Assembly (NCBI GenBank): GCA_046732855.1
Contig: JBKPNX010000083.1
Coordinates: 1-9,806 of the forward strand
Length of the DNA: 9,806 bases
Direction: 5' to 3'
Source: JBKPNX01 sp046732855
GTDB taxonomy: Bacteria; Pseudomonadota; Alphaproteobacteria; Geminicoccales; Geminicoccaceae
Positions within the stretch are counted from its first letter, which is position 1. Every line of letters begins with the position of its first letter. The notes beneath the pieces were generated by a model. The model was not told the DNA's origin and ran no database searches. It was given only the letters and a program-made list of their open reading frames with translations. Below, in pieces: positions 5,542 to 9,806 of the stretch. Both the position numbers and the translations under genes were made by a program.

Positions 5542-7746
5542 ATGCCCGCCCCGGAAGAAGGCCTCGATCTGCTCAAGGCCCTGGCCGACAATCCACTCTT
5601 GACCTACGCCCCGGACGAGCGGCCGGAGGCGGGGATCGCGTTCGATCTGCAGTCGGATTTCCGGCCGTCCGGCGACCAGCCGCAGGCGATCGCCGAGCTG
5701 GTCGAGGGCGTGCGGAGCGGCGCGCGCGAGCAGGTGCTGCTAGGCGTGACCGGGTCGGGCAAGACGTTCACCATGGCCCATGTCGTCGCGCAGGTGCAGA
5801 AGCCGACGCTGATCCTCGCGCCCAACAAGATCCTGGCGGCGCAGCTGTACGGCGAGATGAAGTCGTTCTTCCCCAACAATGCCGTCGAGTACTTCGTATC
5901 GTATTACGATTATTACCAACCCGAGGCGTACGTGCCGCGCACCGACACCTACATCGAGAAGACCTCGGCGATCAACGAGCAGATCGACCGCATGCGCCAC
6001 TCCGCGACGCGGGCGCTGCTCGAGCGCGACGACGTGATCATCGTCGCCTCGGTGTCGTGCATCTACGGCATCGGCTCGCCCGAGGTGTACGCCAAGATGG
6101 TGCTGAATCTGCGCCGCGGCCAGCGGGTCGAGCGCGCGCGCCTGCTGCGCGCCCTGGTCGAGCTGCAATACAAGCGCAATGACCTCGACTTCCACCGCGG
6201 CACCTTCCGCGCGCGCGGCGACTCGATCGAGATCTTCCCCGCGCACTTCGAGGACCGCGCCTGGCGCCTGTCGCTGTTCGGCGACGAGATCGAGGCGATC
6301 GTCGAGTTCGATCCGCTGACCGGCGAGCGCACCGACACGCTCGAGCATGTCAGGCTTTACCCGAACAGCCACTACGTGATCCCGAAGCCCACCCTGAACG
6401 AGGCGGTCGCCGCGATCCGGGTCGAGCTGAAGGAGCGGCTCGCCGGATTGCGCGAGGCCCAGCGCCTGCTCGAGGCCGAGCGTCTGGAGCAGCGCACGAT
6501 CGCCGATCTGGAGATGATCGTCACCACCGGATCGTGCGCCGGGATCGAGAACTATTCGCGCTTCCTGACCGGCCGGCGCCCGGGCGAGCCGCCGCCGACC
6601 CTGTTCGAGTATCTGCCCGACAAGGCGCTCCTGATCGTCGACGAGAGCCACATCTCGGTACCCCAGCTGCACGGCATGTACCGCGGCGACTTCCAGCGCA
6701 AGTCCACGCTCGCCGAGTTCGGCTTCCGCCTGCCGTCGTGCACCGACAACCGGCCCTTGAAGTTCGAGGAATGGGACGCGATGCGGCCGCAGACCGTGTT
6801 CGTCTCGGCCACGCCCGGCCCGTGGGAAATGCAGCAGACCGGCGGCGTGTTCGTCGAGCAGGTGATCCGGCCGACCGGCCTGATCGATCCCGTGTGCCTG
6901 GTGCGCCCGGTCGAATCCCAGGTCGACGACCTGATGGCCGAGTGCCGCGAGTGCGCCGCGCGCGGCCTGCGCGTGCTGGTCACGACATTGACCAAGCGCA
7001 TGGCCGAGGACCTGACCGAGTATCTGCACGAGCACGGCGTGCGGGTGCGCTACATGCACTCGGACATCGACACGCTTGAGCGGATCGAGATCGTGCGCGA
7101 CCTGCGCCTTGGCGTGTTCGACGTGCTGGTCGGGATCAACCTGCTGCGCGAGGGGCTGGACATCCCGGAATGCGGCCTGGTCGCGATCCTCGATGCCGAC
7201 AAGGAAGGCTACCTGCGCTCGCAGACCTCGCTGATCCAGACCATCGGGCGCGCCGCGCGCAACGTCGACGGCCGGGTGATCCTCTACGCCGACCACCTGA
7301 CCGGCTCGCTCGAGGTCGCGCTCGCCGAGACCGAGCGGCGGCGCGCGAAGCAGGCGGCGTTCAACGCGGCGAACGGCATCACGCCCGAGAGCATCAAGAA
7401 GCGGGTCGGCGACATCATCGCCCACGTCGCCGAGCACGATTACGTCACCGTGGACGTGGGCGCAGACGGCCAGGGCTCGTTCGCCGGCATGGACCTGGCG
7501 AGCTACATCGGCGGGCTCGAGGCGAAGATGAAGGAGGCCGCGGGCAACTTGGAGTTCGAGGAGGCGGCGCGCCTGCGCGACGAGATCCGCCGCCTCGAGG
7601 CGTCCGAGCTCGGGGTCAGGATGGCGCCGACCGCGCGCGCCCCGGCCCGCGCCGAGTCCCAGCGCCTGCGGACCCAGGAGATTCGCGCCCGCGCCCAGCG
7701 CCAGGGCCGCGCCGGCCGCCAGCGCGCCGCCTCGGGCCGGCGCTGA
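5542..7746 (+). CDS. uvrB: UvrB, excinuclease ABC subunit B
   Basis: A 734-aa protein, complete. It is the damage-verifying helicase-like subunit of the UvrABC nucleotide excision repair nuclease: loaded by UvrA, it clamps the lesion strand, then recruits UvrC. Seen: FRPSGDQPQAI at 40-50, Walker A GVTGSGKT (68-75), the beta-hairpin that inserts between strands YYDYYQPEAYVPRTD (121-135), the Walker B region IVDESH with DESH at 367-370, SATPGPWEM, GINLLREGLDIPE and helicase motif VI QTIGRAARN (566-574). The C-terminal UVR domain that contacts UvrC is at about 659-690 (LEAKMKEAAGNLEFEEAARL). All motifs are intact. It is longer than the roughly 670-residue enterobacterial protein, owing to about 20 extra N-terminal residues and a basic, Arg/Ala-rich tail after the UVR domain. 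The start is supported by GGAG at 5532-5535, six bases before the ATG. No GTTC-N7-GTTC LexA box was found between 5325 and 5541, so SOS control is not evident. Confidence 0.98.
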   Translation: MPAPEEGLDLLKALADNPLLTYAPDERPEAGIAFDLQSDFRPSGDQPQAIAELVEGVRSGAREQVLLGVTGSGKTFTMAHVVAQVQKPTLILAPNKILAAQLYGEMKSFFPNNAVEYFVSYYDYYQPEAYVPRTDTYIEKTSAINEQIDRMRHSATRALLERDDVIIVASVSCIYGIGSPEVYAKMVLNLRRGQRVERARLLRALVELQYKRNDLDFHRGTFRARGDSIEIFPAHFEDRAWRLSLFGDEIEAIVEFDPLTGERTDTLEHVRLYPNSHYVIPKPTLNEAVAAIRVELKERLAGLREAQRLLEAERLEQRTIADLEMIVTTGSCAGIENYSRFLTGRRPGEPPPTLFEYLPDKALLIVDESHISVPQLHGMYRGDFQRKSTLAEFGFRLPSCTDNRPLKFEEWDAMRPQTVFVSATPGPWEMQQTGGVFVEQVIRPTGLIDPVCLVRPVESQVDDLMAECRECAARGLRVLVTTLTKRMAEDLTEYLHEHGVRVRYMHSDIDTLERIEIVRDLRLGVFDVLVGINLLREGLDIPECGLVAILDADKEGYLRSQTSLIQTIGRAARNVDGRVILYADHLTGSLEVALAETERRRAKQAAFNAANGITPESIKKRVGDIIAHVAEHDYVTVDVGADGQGSFAGMDLASYIGGLEAKMKEAAGNLEFEEAARLRDEIRRLEASELGVRMAPTARAPARAESQRLRTQEIRARAQRQGRAGRQRAASGRR

Positions 7747-7860
7747 CCTCGGTCCGTCACCGACCGGCAGAGCCCGCGGACAGGGGCGCCGCATGGAACA
7801 ACGCGGAGTGGGCGCGCAGGTGGCTGTGCCGGCTACCAGCCATCGACCCGGGATCGGCCG

Positions 7861-7878
7861 GCGCCGCCATTCCGGCGC
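7861..7878 (+). terminator. Weak hairpin after uvrB
   Basis: GCGCCG (7861-7866) pairs with CGGCGC (7873-7878) around CCATTC. It lies about 115 nt after the uvrB stop and before the oppositely oriented tRNA. There is no T-tract, so termination here is only a possibility. The remaining 7747-7928 sequence shows no gene. Confidence 0.22.
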
Positions 7879-7928
7879 GGTAACAGCCGAGGAAGGAACC
7901 TCCGAGCTTACAGCAGGCAGTTGGGTGC

Positions 7929-8004
7929 TGGTGGGCCCGGCAGGATTCGAACCTGCGACAACGCCGTTATGAGCGGCGCGTTCTGACCGCTGAACTACGG
8001 GCCC
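7929..8004 (-). tRNA. tRNA with CAU anticodon, probably tRNA-Ile2 (lysidine-modified), otherwise elongator tRNA-Met
   Basis: On the minus strand a full cloverleaf folds. The acceptor is GGGCCCG with CGGGCCC (7 bp), the D stem GTTC/GAAC with an 8-nt loop, and the anticodon stem CGCCG/CGGCG with loop CTCATAA. The variable loop is TTGTC and the T arm GCAGG/CCTGC with loop TTCGAAT. The body is 73 nt, followed by A73 and an encoded CCA (7931-7929). It is not an initiator: position 1 pairs with 72, and the anticodon stem lacks the three G-C pairs next to the loop. Known: bacteria use CAU tRNAs for initiator Met, elongator Met and, after TilS converts C34 to lysidine, AUA-reading Ile2. Inference: C4-G69 and C5-G68, which are TilS recognition features, and the short D-loop favour Ile2. 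An automated call may say tRNA-Met. Confidence 0.93.
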
Positions 8005-8011
8005 CACGCCG

Positions 8012-8040
8012 AGCGTCCCGCAGGGGAGCCGCCGCGTCAA
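8012..8040 (-). promoter_or_regulatory. Candidate promoter of the tRNA gene
   Basis: On the minus strand, TTGACG (8040-8035) is a five-of-six -35 match. A 17-bp spacer leads to a weak -10, GACGCT (8017-8012). Transcription would begin within a few bases of the mature tRNA 5' end at 8004. The -35 and spacing are convincing; the -10 is poor. Confidence 0.35.
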
Positions 8041-8081
8041 CCCGTTCGGCCTGATCGCCGAAGGTCGAAGCGCGTCATTCC

Positions 8082-8096
8082 GTTCAGGTGCGGTTC
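8082..8096 (+). promoter_or_regulatory. GTTC-N7-GTTC motif, possible LexA box
   Basis: Two GTTC half-sites (8082-8085 and 8093-8096) with exactly seven bases between form the alphaproteobacterial LexA operator consensus. They sit inside a longer direct repeat, GTTCAGGT (8082-8089 and 8093-8100). Position is against a regulatory role: the motif lies upstream of the tRNA and downstream of rpoD, with no SOS gene starting beside it. It could be chance. Confidence 0.2.
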
Positions 8097-8235
8097 AGGT
8101 CAGCCGGCGCATATCGGGCGTGCAGGGATACGCCACGACCAGGAGGAGGCCACGATTACAAGGAGTCCCCGATTAGGAGAACGTTTTCCCCGGCTCCAGT
8201 TTCAAACGGTCGCGTCCGCTCGGGCCCCGGGCCGC

Positions 8236-9806
<1,571 letters not shown>

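Noticed and set aside
5740..8040. A 766-codon open frame antisense to uvrB and running through the tRNA
   Set aside because: It is a mirror of the high-GC codon bias of uvrB, has no domain-like sequence and overlaps a tRNA.
8176..8189. Near-palindrome GGAGAACGTTTTCC downstream of rpoD
   Set aside because: It has no loop for an RNA hairpin and no T-tract; as a protein-binding site it matches nothing I recognise.

Overview
The window is very GC-rich chromosomal DNA, most likely from an alphaproteobacterium, perhaps Rhodospirillales-like. The support is the primary sigma factor's region-1.2-like sequence (EAGRN..LCESPLT), the long Arg/Ala-rich tail on UvrB, and the overall codon bias. The genus cannot be named from this sequence. 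Two long genes (uvrB and rpoD) and a tRNA are core genome; the left half holds envelope and accessory genes.

Layout: (1) 1-520, minus strand: 5' part of a secreted surface-antigen-like protein, cut by the left edge. (2) 521-797: divergent intergenic region with a sigma70-like promoter reading left. (3) 798-1394, plus: SlyB-like glycine-zipper outer-membrane lipoprotein. (4) 1469-1735, minus: small unrecognised secreted protein, convergent with the lipoprotein gene. (5) 1736-2140: non-coding, ending in a promoter and a strong Shine-Dalgarno. (6) 2141-3208, plus: protealysin-type M4 metallopeptidase without signal peptide. (7) 3209-3565: spacer with hairpins. (8) 3566-3892, plus: emfourin-like M4 peptidase inhibitor. 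(9) 3921-4260: tandem array of about 46-bp units in an A-A-B higher-order pattern. (10) 4524-5324, plus: cyclic-nucleotide-binding domain joined to an FHA domain. (11) 5542-7746, plus: uvrB, complete. (12) 7929-8004, minus: CAU-anticodon tRNA with encoded CCA, probably tRNA-Ile2. (13) 8236-9806, minus: rpoD, its N-terminus beyond the right edge.

How they work together: the protease and the inhibitor-like gene form the one clear functional pair, a protealysin with its proteinaceous inhibitor. The two divergent envelope genes at the left may share a control region. The cNMP/FHA protein looks like a two-input signalling adaptor, but no cyclase or kinase is in view. uvrB, the tRNA and rpoD are housekeeping neighbours with no evident link to the rest.

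The most unusual element is the repeat array. It is very poor in T on the plus strand, which leaves several frames open without coding for anything and is likely to cause false gene calls.
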